Notes: generated from the sequence alone by a model not told the origin. 64,000 nt of DNA from Euleptes europaea (GCF_029931775.1 NC_079312.1:7757821-7821820), one strand, 5' to 3'. Shown: positions 41,959-53,568, counted from the first letter of the stretch. Numbers and translations: made by a program.

Positions 41959-44065
41959 AACTTTTATCCTGTTCTGAAATCATCCTGGTTCCCCTTCCAA
42001 TATGCTGCTGCAGGTAGCTCAAAACCAAGAGTTGTTTTTGTGGGTTGTTTTTTTTTTGCAATTTTGATCTCCAGAAATTTTAATTTTCGTGTTGAGGATG
42101 TTCTAATAGACAAACGGGGTAGATATATTTTTGTGAATGGTAAGCAAAATGACCACTAACCTTATGCTCCCTTTATTCTCTCAACTCAGAACAGTTAGGT
42201 TTTATTGCCAACACACTATCTAAACTCTGACTCCTTTAAAGATGGGGAGGTAATTGTAGGTGGTCACTTTAATTATATTCCTCATGTAAGCTTGGAAAGG
42301 TCTTAATCTAAGCTGAGAGGTACTCAAGGATCATGAAGCTGCTCTATCCAAGATCTTAAGAGACTTTGGTCTTTTTGGTGTCTGGAGAAAACCCCATGGC
42401 ATGGAAAGAGACTATACATTTTACTCCCCTGTACACAATATCCACACCAGAATAGGCCTGATTCTTGCATCTTTCCACTCTGTCTCTCAAATGATACAAG
42501 GTGATATTGGTATTAAAGCATGGTCAGACCACGCATGGGTATCCTGTTTGATGTCTGGGAAAGAAAATAATGAAAAAGGACCCAGTTGGAAGATGAATAA
42601 TTTACTTTTGTTGAATGAAAATGTGGTTCAAGGTGTTAGTTCAGAAATCACAGACTATTTCAGGTATAATGAAGACTGTGGGGTGATTCCCTCAGTAGTA
42701 TGGGATGCCTTTAAATCAGTACTTCGAGGGAAACTCATCTCATTAGCATAATGCTGCAAAAAACAGAGAAATAGAAAGAAACGAATCCAAAAAACATCAA
42801 AGTTTTAGAACTCAAACATAAACAGGGAGAAAAAAGTACTCAGGAAACTATATCGGGGAAAAAACAAATTAGACTTCCTGGAGACCAACAAAATTCAAAC
42901 ATCATTACTTTATTTAAAACAAAGCTATTGGGAAAAAGGGCAAAAAGCCAGTAAATTGTTAGCCAGAAGGGTAGCCCAAAGGCAAGGTATTAACTTAATT
43001 GGAAAGATAAAAGACTCTAATGGCCTTCTAAAATTTAGTGATAAAGAAATAGCCAATGTTTTTGCAGACTACTAATCTATATAAGTCTGAACCATCCTAG
43101 TATAACAGATATTAAACAATTCTTGTTGAAGCATACTAAACATAAACTAAAAATAGAACCAAGGAATATTTAGATGCTCCAGTTCATGAGGAGGAAATTA
43201 AAACCATCATTAAAAACTCTAAAATATAATAAATCTCCTGGAAGAGATGGGTTACAGCTGAATTTTACCAAAAATTTAAAGATCAGTTAACTAAACCTTT
43301 AGCAACTACATTCAATGAGATCATGCAAAAAGGGATAACCCCACAGACATGGAAAGAAGCAAGAATAATTGTTCTGCCAAAAGAAGGTAGAGATGCAACT
43401 TTACCATCTTCCTACAGTCCAGTCTCCCTTCTAAATCAAGATGCAAAAATATTCACTGCACTCTTAGCAGCCACACTTGACAAATTTATTCACTATTATA
43501 TCAAGGAAGACCAAACTGTTTTCATTCCTTAATGCCAAATAGCCGTTAATATACGTAGAACTCTAAATATTATAAACCACTGCCAAATAGGTGACAAAGA
43601 GGCCATTCTTCTTTGTTTAGATGCAGAAAAAGTGTTTTTATTTATCACATATGGTTTTTGGAGAGAGTTTCCTTTGAGCAACGTCTGCCATGTACAACTC
43701 ACCAACAGCTCAAGTAAAAGTGAATAATTTCAGATCTAAATAGAAATTCAGAGAGGAACTCGGCAACGCTGTCCTCTATCTCCTTTACTGTTTGATTTAT
43801 CAATAGAACCACTAGCAGAAGGTGTGGAACCTTTTATTAAGTTCCACTAAGTGAATAAAACAAATGGTATGATTTCTGTAAAAAGCACGGATGTATAATA
43901 TTGGAACAAAGTATAACATTGGTACATATTTTGAAACCAAGTATTGAAACATATCTTGACTGTACAAGGATGTTTAATTTACTGCTGTTCTATTTTTATT
44001 TTTGTTGTTGTCGTCATTATAAACTAAACTCAAAATAAATAATTATAAAAAGAAAAGAAATGATT

Positions 44066-44447
44066 TCACTAAAAGATGCCAAAGAATTTAGAGACCCCCA
44101 AATGATTTAATAATTAATTAGGAAATAACTTTTTTCCCAGTGAGCCCTCAAGCTTTAGTAAACATCAGGGAACCTGCTAATGGAGAAATGCTCCAGAGAT
44201 CTGTGGTAAACCTGACCATCCTTAGTTGTCTTGAGCCTGCAGAGGAGGAAGAAGGGGGAGTTGAAAACTATGTGGGTTTTTCTCTCTAGACTTCCAGCCC
44301 TGGCTATTTTTCCTGCCTACCTCCCAAAGCCCATCATGCCCATATTTACTGAGTGTTCTAAATTGGATTGCAGCCACTGTTTGCATTTTCTCACTACTGC
44401 CAGAGGACTGTAATTCCAGCAACCTCTGAGAATGCTCCAACATGATC
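44066..44447. other. Spacer, no feature recognised
   Basis: No repeat or gene identified. Confidence 0.45.
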
Positions 44448-44567
44448 GGGCAGTCTTCAAGCAGCGGCTGGCAAACACCTGTCAGCGATGCGCTAGGCTG
44501 ACCCTGCATTGAACAGGGGGGTTGGACGAGATGGCCTGTATGGCCCCTTCCAACTCTATGATTCTAG
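44448..44567 (+). repeat. CR1 3' end
   Basis: GGGCAGTCTTCAAGCAGCGG, GGGTTGGACGAGATGGCCTG, CCAACTCTATGATTCTAGG: the CR1 3' terminus. Confidence 0.8.
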
Positions 44568-44989
44568 GATGAATAATCCTAAATGGCACTGCTTTCTCTT
44601 CATGGGTTTAGCTGATAACCCCATACGACAATAATAGACCCAAATAGCCCCAATTATTTAATTCCTCCAAAATGAACCTGCAGACGGGAAACCCAACCAA
44701 AGGGGGCTACAGATTCACTCTTCAATGTCAAGCTTTGAACAGCCCAGAATTGTATCCTTTTCTCCCAATTATTGCAATAATTCTTCACATGCCTCTTAAC
44801 ACTCAGCGGAAACACCCTGGCACATCTTTGGACCATTCTCTGTAGGCAAAGTTGACAACAATTTCCAAGTCTTCATCGTTGAGATCTGTCTTCTGTTTGG
44901 AAAGCAGAGAGGCTCCCATTTCCTGTCCGAAAGTAGCCTGTTTTCAAATGGCTGCAAGTTGTCCTCCAGCGATGCTGCTGAGGGGTAGA
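44568..44989. other. Spacer, no feature recognised
   Basis: No gene or repeat identified. Confidence 0.4.
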
Positions 44990-45200
44990 AGAGTTAGTTT
45001 TTAGACCCCACTTTTCTCCACCTTTAAGGAGTTTCAAAGCGGTTTACAATGGCCTTCCTTTCCTCTTCCCACAACAGACACCTTGTGAGGTAGGTGGGGC
45101 TGAGAGAATTCAGAGAGAACCATGGTCACCCAGCAGGCTTCATGTATAGGAGGGGGGAATCAAACCTGGTTTACCAGATTAGAGACCACAGCTCTTAACT
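44990..45200 (-). repeat. Type C SINE, antisense
   Basis: Complement of the tail and body (TCTCCACCTTTAAGGAGTTT, GTGAGGTAGGTGGGGCTGAG) to the head complement GCTCTTAACT. Confidence 0.75.
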
Positions 45201-45202
45201 GA

Positions 45203-45405
45203 AAACATGAACACATGAAGCTGCCTTATACTGAATCAGGCCCTTGGTCCATCGAAGTCAGTATTGTCTACTCAGACTGGCAGTGGCTCTCCGGCAGGGG
45301 TCTTTTGCATCACCTACCTGCCTAGTCCCTCTAGCTATAGATGCAGGGGATTGAACCTGGGACCTTCTGCATGCCAAACAGATGCTGTACCACTGACCCA
45401 ACGTC
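45203..45405 (-). repeat. Type A SINE, antisense
   Basis: GAACACATGAAGCTGCCTTA (3' end complement) to GAACCTGGGACCTTCTGCAT and TACCACTGACCC. Confidence 0.8.
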
Positions 45406-45631
45406 CATGCTGGCATAGCTTTGGGCTTCTTGTAACCCAGTTTTTCTTTGTCTCTCCCTTTTTTTTCTTTTTTTTTTTTAAATCAGTGTGATTCCTTTGT
45501 TTAAAATTGTTTTTTGATATGGCCTTGTGAGTTGCTTCAGTAGAAAGGTGATTTATTTAAACAGAGTGGAAAGAAAGGAAGGGGCTGGCAAAAGGTTTGA
45601 GGGAGTAATATAAACTTTGTATGCAAGTTCT

Positions 45632-45815
45632 GTGTGTGTGTGTGTGTGTGTAAAGGTTTATCAAGTCGCAGTCCTGTAGGGCTCTCAAGGCAAGAGACTA
45701 CAAGTAGTTTGCCATTGCCTGTCTCTGCATAGCAACCCTGGAGTTTCGTGGTGGTCTCCCATCCAATTACTAACCAAGGCGGACCCTGCTTAGCTTCTGA
45801 GAAGTGAAATACCAG
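45632..45815 (-). repeat. 5S-rRNA-derived SINE with AC tail, antisense
   Basis: (TG)n at 45632-45651 is the complement of an AC tail. Then AAGTCGCAGTCCTGTAGGG, GTGGTCTCCCATCCAATTAC and CCCTGCTTAGCTTCTGAGA, the complement of the 5S internal promoter. Confidence 0.8.
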
Positions 45816-46107
45816 AATGTAACTTTAAGGAATATGTTCTATACATAGATGTTACACGGATTAACTGTTTTATGTAGAACACAAGGCTAATAATTATTAT
45901 TCATGTGGGGGACGCCTCAACATTTTATTATAGCAATTGCAGCATTGTTTATTATAGCAACACAGTATTGGTGTTAAAAGGGGGGACATTTAATCATATT
46001 ATGGATAGATGATAATATGTGAGCTCAATTTTTATTATTCGGGAAGTATTTTTAGAAATTTATAATGGTAATCACCACTGCAAGCTTTTGTTATCTATAA
46101 TCACATA
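45816..46107. other. AT-rich spacer
   Basis: No feature recognised. Confidence 0.45.
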
Positions 46108-46589
46108 TTGTATAGCAGGGGTCCTCAAACTAAGGCCCGAGGGCATGATCCGGCCCCCGGAGGGCTTTTGTCCGGCCCGGGGACCAAGGAAGCCAGTCCC
46201 CCCTTGCCCCCCTCCCCAGAGCTTTTCTGGGCTTCCTGGCTGTATACGCACAACTGGAAGCCTCCCTCCCGCCCCAGTCGCCCCCTTCCCTGCTCCCTCT
46301 CCAGCCCAAAACCCCTTTCCTGGGCACACAAGGCATCTTGCTGCTTTGCGTGCCGCCCGGTCCCCCCCTTCCCCCTCTCCCTCCCAGGCCCAAAACCTCC
46401 TTTCCTGGGTCGCCCCCTTCCTGTCCTGGCGTTCCTGTTTTGGCCACAGTTGGCAGCGTTCTCACGGCTCGGGGCTCTCCTCCTGGGGGTATCCTTGTGG
46501 CCTGGAGGTAATTGTAGGGGCCCCTTGGGGGGGCTGGGCATATCTCCAGGGAGAAGAAAAAGACTTGTGGCCATTTATGCACAGGAGGT

Positions 46590-46743
46590 TTTGCCTTGGA
46601 TTTGTTGCTCTCCAGATGCACATTTTCCCCATCCGAATTCTCAGAACTCAAAGTAAATTTCCCCCCCCACCCACCCCAGGGGAGAGTTTGGAGAATTCGG
46701 ATGGGGAAAATATGCATCTGGAGAGCGGCAAATCCAAGGCAAA
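46590..46743. repeat. Large hairpin inside the hAT element
   Basis: Arms 46590-46642 and 46691-46743, 53 bp each, pair with three mismatches around a 48-nt C-rich loop. Shared arm motif CCCCATCCGAATTCTC. Confidence 0.9.
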
Positions 46744-46774
46744 CCCTTCCATGAATAAATCTCCTTGGTTTTTA

Positions 46775-47050
46775 CATGCCAACTTTCTCTACCACTAAAG
46801 GGAGACTCAAATTGCCTTACAATCCCCTTCCCATACCCTCCCACAACAGACTCCCTGTGAGGCAGGTGGGGCTGAGACAGCGCTAACAGAGCTGTAACTT
46901 GCCCAAGGACAGCCAGCTGGCTTCGTGGGTAGGAGTGGGGAAACCAACCAGGTTCACCAGATTAGCCTCCGCTTCTCACGTGGAGGAGTGGGGAATCAAA
47001 CCCGGCTCTCTAGAGTCCCCGCTCCCAACCGCCACTCTTAACCACTACAG
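46775..47050 (-). repeat. Type C SINE nested in hAT, antisense
   Basis: GCCAACTTTCTCTACCACTA to CACTCTTAACCACTACA, the complete complement of the family. Confidence 0.8.
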
Positions 47051-47200
47051 GGGGAAGGACCGGGCTTGTAAGGAGGATGCTTTTCCGGAGAGCCCCCTCG
47101 CGCCGCCGCCTCCTCCCCCGAAACAGTCCGGCCCCCAACAGTGTTTGAGGACAGTGAACTGGCCCCCTGTTTAAAAAGTTTGAGGACCCCTGTTGTATAG

Positions 47201-47499
47201 GGTATCTTATGATTTATGTCAAGATACATTATTATGATAATCACTATTTACTGCTCATAGTTGTTGCTATCATCATATATTGCTTATTTTACGATACAAT
47301 ACAAATACCTTTAATGGCATAATACAGTTTTAAAACACAAGAAATGAAATCAGGTTAAAAATTTAGATGTAGTTGTTTATTGTATTATTGTTTATTATAT
47401 CATATGCATTTCTTCTTTCTCTTTGATGTAGCTGTCTGTGATATGGCTTCTCGTTTTCTCTTTTCTTTTCTGTTTGTATTTATAAAAAATAAATTATTT
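47201..47499. other. AT-rich spacer
   Basis: Contains ACAAATACCTTTAATGGCAT, the complement of the LINE-like 3' end seen at 30236. Otherwise nothing recognised. Confidence 0.45.
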
Positions 47500-47748
47500 T
47501 ATTTTAAAAAGTCCAAGTACGTAATGTCTATCAGGCCACTGTTATCTACATGCTTGTTCACGTTCACAAAGAACTCCAACAGGTTGGTGAGGCAGGACTT
47601 CCCTTTGCAGAAGCCATGCTGATTTTCCCTCTGCAGGCATTGTTCCACTATGTGCCTAATAATTCTATATTGGATTACAGTTTTTACTAGTTTACCTGGA
47701 ACAGATATTAGGTTAACTGGCCTGTAATTAGATATTGTGGCTTCCATT
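47500..47748 (-). mobile_element. CR1 LINE, internal RT fragment
   Basis: The minus strand encodes NYRPVNLISVPGKLVKTVIQ, QHGFCKGKSCLTNLLEFF and VDITYLDFLK-like residues of CR1 reverse transcriptase. Confidence 0.85.
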
Positions 47749-47822
47749 CATACCGATTCCCCACTCCTCTGCCTGCACTGCATGCTACGGTAAGAGGGAG
47801 GACTGAGGTGCCCCACTGTTAA

Positions 47823-48540
47823 CTTCTTTAAGTCAAAACACTCCAAAGTGCCATGTTCAGCTACATCAAAATTTTGGAGATCGATATTTGCAGAGAGAAA
47901 CAACAAACCCGACTCTTGAACTAGCCTTAATCTATTTTATCCATGAAAATACCCATTGTAAATTTAAAAAAAAACCCACTTATTAACTTTTTATTAGTTG
48001 CAGCTAGAATGCTTATTGCCCAGTGTTGGGAAAATACCAAAGGGATTTCCTTAGATAGATGGCATGATAAATGAAGGAATATAGTGGCACTGGAATGTTT
48101 AACAAATAAGATTAGATTAATTTAAGATAGGAAAAAGAAAGATGACTTTAAGATGATCTAGAATAATTTTACAATTTATTTAACAGAATTTCAAGAGCAT
48201 AGCTCATCGAAGAATTTTCTTTAATGATTGTAGGGCCTGATGTGAAAACTCTGAATAAGGTATTGAATCATATCAAGATAAACATTTTTCTCCTCTTCTT
48301 TTAAAGAAATGAATATGTAAAGCACATATACCCTCTTCCCCCCCCTTTTTTTTTGTTGTGAGCAAGTGTGTGTTTATTTTGTTTTTCTTTACAATAACTT
48401 GATGGTACCATCTTTTCTACTGGATATGAGGTTACCATATGGTTCTTTTGTTCGTCTCATTGTAAAGTTGATTTTTTGTTCTGTATTTGAGTGTGTGTAT
48501 ATGTTTTGACTTATATATATATTTTAAAAACGCTCCAAAG
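47823..48540 (+). mobile_element. L1 LINE 3' end (unit 3 left boundary)
   Basis: Matches 9640-10320 (CAAAACACTCCAAAGTGCCA, GAGATCGATATTTGCAGA, AATTTCAAGAGCATAGCTCA). Confidence 0.7.
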
Positions 48541-48599
48541 TACAGAACAATATAAGATTCGTATAGGTAAACACACAGGTGTAACAGAGAAGAGAACCA

Positions 48600-48960
48600 G
48601 CTTGGGAAGATCCCCGGCTCCTTTCCCAGGGGGGGGGGGCGAGGCTGGAAGGTCTCCGCGGCTCCTGATTGGCTCCCTTTGCAGGAAGAGGCAGCTTCCC
48701 AGCCCAGGGGAAAGCCCTGCTGGGCCCAATCCTTCCTCAGGGGCAGAGCTTTTTGAGTTGGGCGCTCTGATAGTTAAAACAGGCGAGTTCAAAATGCCTA
48801 GAGAGGAAGGGAACTGGGGGCAGGAGGGGGGTGTTAATTGCAGGCCCCCCTTCCTGCTCCAGCCCCTTTCTCGTTCTGCAGATACCTGGGAACGGGAGCT
48901 GTGGAGGTTGCAGTTGCAAAGCCTGTTTGGAAACACAGAGTTTTAAGGTGCAATGGGGTG
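48600..48960 (+). promoter_or_regulatory. GC-rich block, candidate promoter and 5' UTR exon of gene 3
   Basis: Homologue of 11240-11600. Its left part is lost: AGAACCAG|CTTGGGAAGATCCC joins the leader to the middle of the block. Keeps an inverted CCAAT (CTGATTGGCT, 48665) and the TTCTGCAG junction (48881). Confidence 0.5.
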
Positions 48961-51114
48961 GGTGTCTTTCTTAGGGGGAGGAGAAATTAAAGCGAGAGAG
49001 AGAGAGAAATGGGGCGGTGGAGGATGCAATCTAATGAAAGACTGCCTGGCACGCGTGTTTGCATAATATAGCTTTGTTTGGCAAATTAACTGATCAGATT
49101 GGATTAGCAGCAAACCAAGGGAGTGCAGATCGTTTTTTATGGTGTTTAAAAACTATATATCTTTTTGGCAGTCTAAAATAAACCTTTTCCCCAGACTTCA
49201 TTTAGTCCCAGGAATTTAGGAAAAGAAGTGACATTGTAATGTGAATGGTGTGTTTGCAGCTGCAAATAACTGACTGTTTTACATTTTAGTAACTGAAAGC
49301 ATTTTAATTTCTTTGTTTCTTAATTTTTTTAAAAAATTGTGATCTGTCTTCTTTGGATTTTTCGTTATTTTGTTGTGGTTTGTTAATGTATGGTTATGTG
49401 TATCTGTTGTGTGACTTATTTATTTTCATTTTCACTGGGACCAAAGACAAATTACAAGCCTGACAAAAAAAAAAATCCCCGATCAATCAGTAACTGGATT
49501 ACACATTCAATGGTGTCAGGAAAGCATCGAACAAATTACAAGATATGATAATGTTTGAATCTAAAAACAAAGATTCCTAGTAAAATTTATAAATTCCTCT
49601 TGTATATGATTGTACATCATTGTATTGAAACATTGTAAGCCACCCTGAGCCCGGCTTTGGCTGGGAAAGGGCGGAGTATAAATCTAATAAAATTAAAAAT
49701 AAAAATCATGCAGCTATGAATTATAAGTTATATGAACTTGCTCTGGACAGGAGGGTATGGCGACAGACCCCCTTGTCCAGTTTTGTGCAGCCCTTCCAAG
49801 GGGAATTATTTCGTTCCCATCCACACTGGGGGCCAGAAAGCGAAGGTTTTATCTCAAAATGGCTATGGATCTTGTTTCTTCAGGGAATGAATGGCAAAGC
49901 TTGCTCTTGGTGGGGGAGTGCATGTAAGAAGAATCGAAAGGGTTGCTCCATGCAAAAGGAGCCTGAGGACATAGTGGGGCTCTTGTCCATTCTATTGCTG
50001 TGCAGATGAAGGGAATTTTGGCAGGTGCTACTTCTCTTCAACCTCTGGGATCCAGCCAAAACGTCTACGCAAGGAATACAAGATCTGAGCTGCCCCCTCC
50101 GCCAAATCCTGTTCTACTTGTCAGATCGCAAGGAAACATTTGCTGTGTGTCCTGGCAAGCTTAAGAAAACACTGAAATAGAACCTCCATGTTCCAAGGTA
50201 GTTTACTTAAAATGTGTTAGGTGATGAGTGGAGAAGGTTGTCATGTTTCCTCTGTAGGTGTCTGCATAGCCACTGTCAGAAATAGGAGTCTGGACTGGAT
50301 GGTCTGATCTAGCAGAGGCCTCTTTTTCTCTTCTAGAAACACGCTTTGCTTTAAATTGCGCCGTCCTTGTTTGTGTCCCTCCTCCAGGGTGATCTACTCT
50401 CTGGCAGCTAGGGAAAGCCATCGGCCCCCCATATGACCATCTCTCCTTTGGACAGAGACCCAGTGAGGGGAAGCATGTTGGGATGTGGCAGCCTTGCATT
50501 GGAACACTGACCCTTGAGTCTGCTGGAGGGAGAGAGCAAAGCATTCTGGGAGGCGTTGTTGACAGTTGCCGGTATGTCGGTTTGTTAAACTGCCTCTCAG
50601 ACTGTCAGCTCTCTATCTGACTATACTAAGAATGTGTAATTAAGTCAGTTGTTACACTGTTATACATGACTGTATAACTGTGTTTTATGTAAGTTCAACT
50701 TAACCATATGAAATCAAGTGAATCTGAGTTTTGTTTAACAGTTCTATGAGGAACTGAATTTATTTCTCCACAGGGCTACTGACCCTAACCGATTCAGTAA
50801 CCAAAGTCTCTAAACCAAATTTCGCTGTTTAATTCTGCCTGGGATTGTGTAAAATAAAAGATAAAACTTTCACAGGTTCTTATCCCATATTCAAACGAAC
50901 ATTGACTTTACTGAAAAGATCCCTTAGAAGAGAAATAAATATTTCTCTTCTTCAAAACATGACTTAGGGAGCCAAATATTGAACATTTTTGGCATTCACC
51001 AGCTGAAGATATCAGTCATCTACTCGGTATGAGAATCGAAACCCGTCCAACATGCACAGCAGGCCTTGTTTTATAGGTAATTCTCTTTCTCTCTGAAAAA
51101 GTCAAAAGTGGTAA
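48961..51114. other. Intron 1 of gene 3
   Basis: Homologous to 28461-30689, without the private 30154-30266 insert. A SINE-like tail lies at 49617-49707. No gene. Confidence 0.5.
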
Positions 51115-51300
51115 GAAGTGCTTAGTGTGTCAAACTAGGATCTGGCAGGCCCAGGTTCGAATCTCCGTGGAAGCTTGGCCAGTGACACACACTCAGTTTT
51201 GCCTACTTCACAGGGTTATTGTGAGGATAAACTGGAGAGGAGGACAACAGTGTAAACTGTTTAGAAGTCCCCATTGGGGAGGAAGGCTGCACAGACTGGG
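51115..51300 (+). repeat. Type B SINE
   Basis: GTGTCAAACTAGGATCTGGC, GGTTCGAATCTCC. Orthologue of 30690. Confidence 0.75.
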
Positions 51301-51371
51301 AGGGTGGAAGAATATCCTCTCCTTTACAAAACAAAGGGAGTTTAAGTATCTTCTTGAGCTATAAGAGGCAG

Positions 51372-51575
51372 TATGCTTTAGTGGCTAGAATATCTGACTA
51401 GGATCTAGGCGGTCCATATTAAAATCTCCACTCTGCCACAGAAAGTTGCTGGCTGACTTTGGGCCAGTTGTGCCCTATCCGTCTGACCCACTTCCCAGGG
51501 ATGTTGTGAGGACAGAATGGAGGGGAACAATGTAAGCCACTTTGGGCTTATATTGAAGTGTAAACAAATAAACAT
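51372..51575 (+). repeat. Type B SINE upstream of start exon, gene 3
   Basis: GTATGCTTTAGTGGCTAGAA, CTGACTAGGATCTAGGCGG, ending GTGTAAACAAATAAACAT. Confidence 0.7.
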
Positions 51576-51581
51576 AAATTT

Positions 51582-51754
51582 ATTGTCGAAGACTTTCACA
51601 GTCAGAGTTCATTGGTTCTTGTAGGTTATCCGGGCTGTGTGACCTTGGACTTGGTATTTTCCTTCCTGACGTTTCGCCAGCAGCTGTGGCAGGCATCTTC
51701 AGAGGAGTAACACTGAAGGACAGTGTCTCTCAGTGTCACGTGTGTAGGAAGAGT
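51582..51754 (-). mobile_element. Penelope-like fragment just upstream of start exon, gene 3
   Basis: 173-bp insert with an 11-bp duplication AACATAAATTT (51571-51581, 51755-51765). The hammerhead-like core is at 51664-51706 on the minus strand, with UCCU/AGGA stem I intact. Unit 2 has the uninterrupted site. Only 13 bp of original intron (GTCTCCCTCACAG) plus the duplicated target site remain before the acceptor. Confidence 0.75.
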
Positions 51755-51778
51755 AACATAAATTTGTCTCCCTCACAG

Positions 51779-51861
51779 GTAGTGGAAAAGCTTCAGAGCC
51801 AGGTTCCAGATCATCTCTTCTTTGGCGCAGAGTGGAAACACTTAAGATGCAGCCAGCTCAG
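51779..51861 (+). CDS. Start-codon exon, gene 3 (83 bp)
   Basis: Acceptor TCTCCCTCACAG (ends 51778), ATG at 51847-51849 (MQPAQ), donor GTAAGG. The branch-point region upstream was replaced by the Penelope-like insertion, so splicing of this exon may be altered. Confidence 0.8.
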
Positions 51862-52168
51862 GTAAGGGACAAATCACAGGAAGAGCTTGGTACTTCCTTT
51901 TAATGCAGGGCTGGAAGGGAACTATTTCTGGGTATTTTGTAATTTGCAGCCTTCTTCTCTTGGTAAATTGCATTAGATTTCTCCATAGAGAAAAGGGGCC
52001 TAAAAATGCTGAAATAAATACATAAAATTAATTTCCACAGCTTTCTGATAACTACAAGGTAACGCAGCAGCCAGTTCAGGAGGCCGTGCAGTTCACTGAT
52101 CTTCTCCCATGAACCAAAAGGCGGGATGCCCATACACTCCCCAGGCAGGTTTTATTGTTTTTCTATGG

Positions 52169-52365
52169 CAGGGGTGTCAAACATGTGGCACCCCTTGAGA
52201 GCTCTTGAGATCCAGCCCCTTGAGAGCTCTTATCCGGCCTATGAGCAGGCCGAGGCAGCCACCCCTCCCCCAGTCCCGATCTGGGCTGGCGAGGCATGGC
52301 CCAGCCCGACCAAGTGTCATTTATGTCATATCCGGATCTTGTAACAGATGAGTTCAACACCTCTG
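52169..52365. mobile_element. Short hAT-like element, unit 3
   Basis: CAGGGGTGTCAAAC ... GTTCAACACCTCTG with duplication TTCTATGG at 52161-52168 and 52366-52373. Confidence 0.87.
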
Positions 52366-52436
52366 TTCTATGGTGTGTCAAGTATTCTCTAAAGATAGAT
52401 GTCACCCTTGGGGTACCAAGAACTTTACATGAAGGA

Positions 52437-52612
52437 TCTGGAGGAGGGGGGTCAGTGGCTCGGTGGTAGAGTGCCTGCTTGGCATGCAGAAGGTCCCTCA
52501 TCTAAAGATAATAAAAGGATCAGGTAAGAGGTGATGTGAAAGAACTCTGCCTGGGACCCTGGAGAGCCATTGCCAGTCAGAGCAGACAATACTGACTTTG
52601 ATGGACCAACAG
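52437..52612 (+). repeat. Type A SINE, uninterrupted, unit 3
   Basis: CAGTGGCTCGGTGGTAGAGTG, CTGCTTGGCATGCAG. The empty site for the CR1 found in 1b and 2. Confidence 0.8.
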
Positions 52613-52711
52613 TCACTGCGTTTAAAATGGTGTTGATGCTTGCAAGGACCCTGCAAGGGTCTGACTCAGTAGACAGCATTTTCAGGTATTCCAGTTTCAA
52701 TATCCACAGTT

Positions 52712-52890
52712 GCTTGAGGAGGGGCTGTGGCTCAGCGGTGGAGCAACTGCTTGGCATCCAGAAAGTCCCAGGTTCAATTCCCGGCGTGCATTTCTGGAGA
52801 GCTGCAGCTGGTCTGATCAGACAATAATGACCTTGATAGACCAGTGGTCTGATTCAGCATAAGGCTGCTTGGTGCGTGTTTGTTGTCAGA
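52712..52890 (+). repeat. Type A SINE upstream of KRAB-A, unit 3
   Basis: GGCTGTGGCTCAGCGGTGG, GGTTCAATTCCC. Confidence 0.8.
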
Positions 52891-52896
52891 TTGTGA

Positions 52897-53109
<213 letters not shown>

Positions 53110-53174
53110 TGATTAGGTAGATGTGAAAAGTGTGATTTTTGCCCTTGTTGCTACTTGGATTATTTATGTTATTT

Positions 53175-53530
53175 ATATCAGAAGAAGAGAACAAGAGTCC
53201 AGAAGCACCTTAAAGATTTAACAAAATTTCGGACAGGGTATGAGCTTTCTTGAATTACAGCTCACTTCTTCAGATACAGCTAGAAAGTGAGTCCATCTGT
53301 CCTTAAGTAGAGAAGAGTGAATTCAGACACCCAATGGCCATAGCATGTAAATGTCAATAGCAGATAAATGACATTAGCAGACGTGATTGGATTAGGTGTG
53401 ACATGCAGAGGGGTAGTAGACATGGAGAAATCAGCACTGGTAGCAAGACAGGAATCCCCGGAGTGAGCTATTTATAGTCCACATTCTCACTGAAACTCAA
53501 GGAAGATTAGAGAGTTTCAGTCCAATCAAT
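53175..53530 (+). repeat. Dispersed repeat (CACCTTAAAGAC family), unit 3
   Basis: AGAAGCACCTTAAAGATTTA through TTATAGTCCACATTCTCACT. Confidence 0.6.
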
Positions 53531-53568
53531 AGGGTGAAGAGACAGCTAATAAACAACGTTATAGGTCA

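Larger units (their letters stand above)
39880..44065 (+). mobile_element. L1 LINE, old, nested insertions (unit 2 right boundary)
   Basis: ORF1-like start ATGGGTAAAAAGGGGGG at 39936. An ORF1 C-terminal region at about 40400-40740 has VLHVAQERGFLAFQ and KPVTETLCKHSIRYKWGFPF. ORF2 endonuclease begins about 41735 (LNCKGLNNPIKKRI, KPDVLFLQET). RT pieces include KSPGRDG (43230), TWKEARIIVLPKEGRDATLP and a degenerate RRGTRQGCPLSPLLF-type region (about 43760). The 3' UTR ends AAATAAATAATTATAAAAAG. Many frame breaks. Interrupted by BovB (about 40930) and a Penelope-like fragment (41859). Confidence 0.85.
46116..47192. mobile_element. Non-autonomous hAT (Charlie-like) element with perfect TSD
   Basis: Ends CAGGGGTCCTCAAACT and AGTTTGAGGACCCCTG are perfect 16-bp inverted repeats. 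Flanks are the 8-bp duplication TTGTATAG (46108-46115, 47193-47200). 1077 bp, GC-rich, no transposase. It contains an internal 53-bp-arm hairpin (46590-46743) and an antisense type C SINE (about 46775-47050). The long GC-rich ORFs inside are chance. Confidence 0.93.

Noticed and set aside
42401-42751. 116-residue ORF as a host gene
   Set aside because: It lies in the L1 ORF2 endonuclease/RT linker region and aligns in order with the surrounding L1 pieces.
46019-46798. 259-residue proline-rich ORF and overlapping ORFs on both strands
   Set aside because: They lie in the GC-rich interior of a hAT element, cross its left end, and have no conserved domain.
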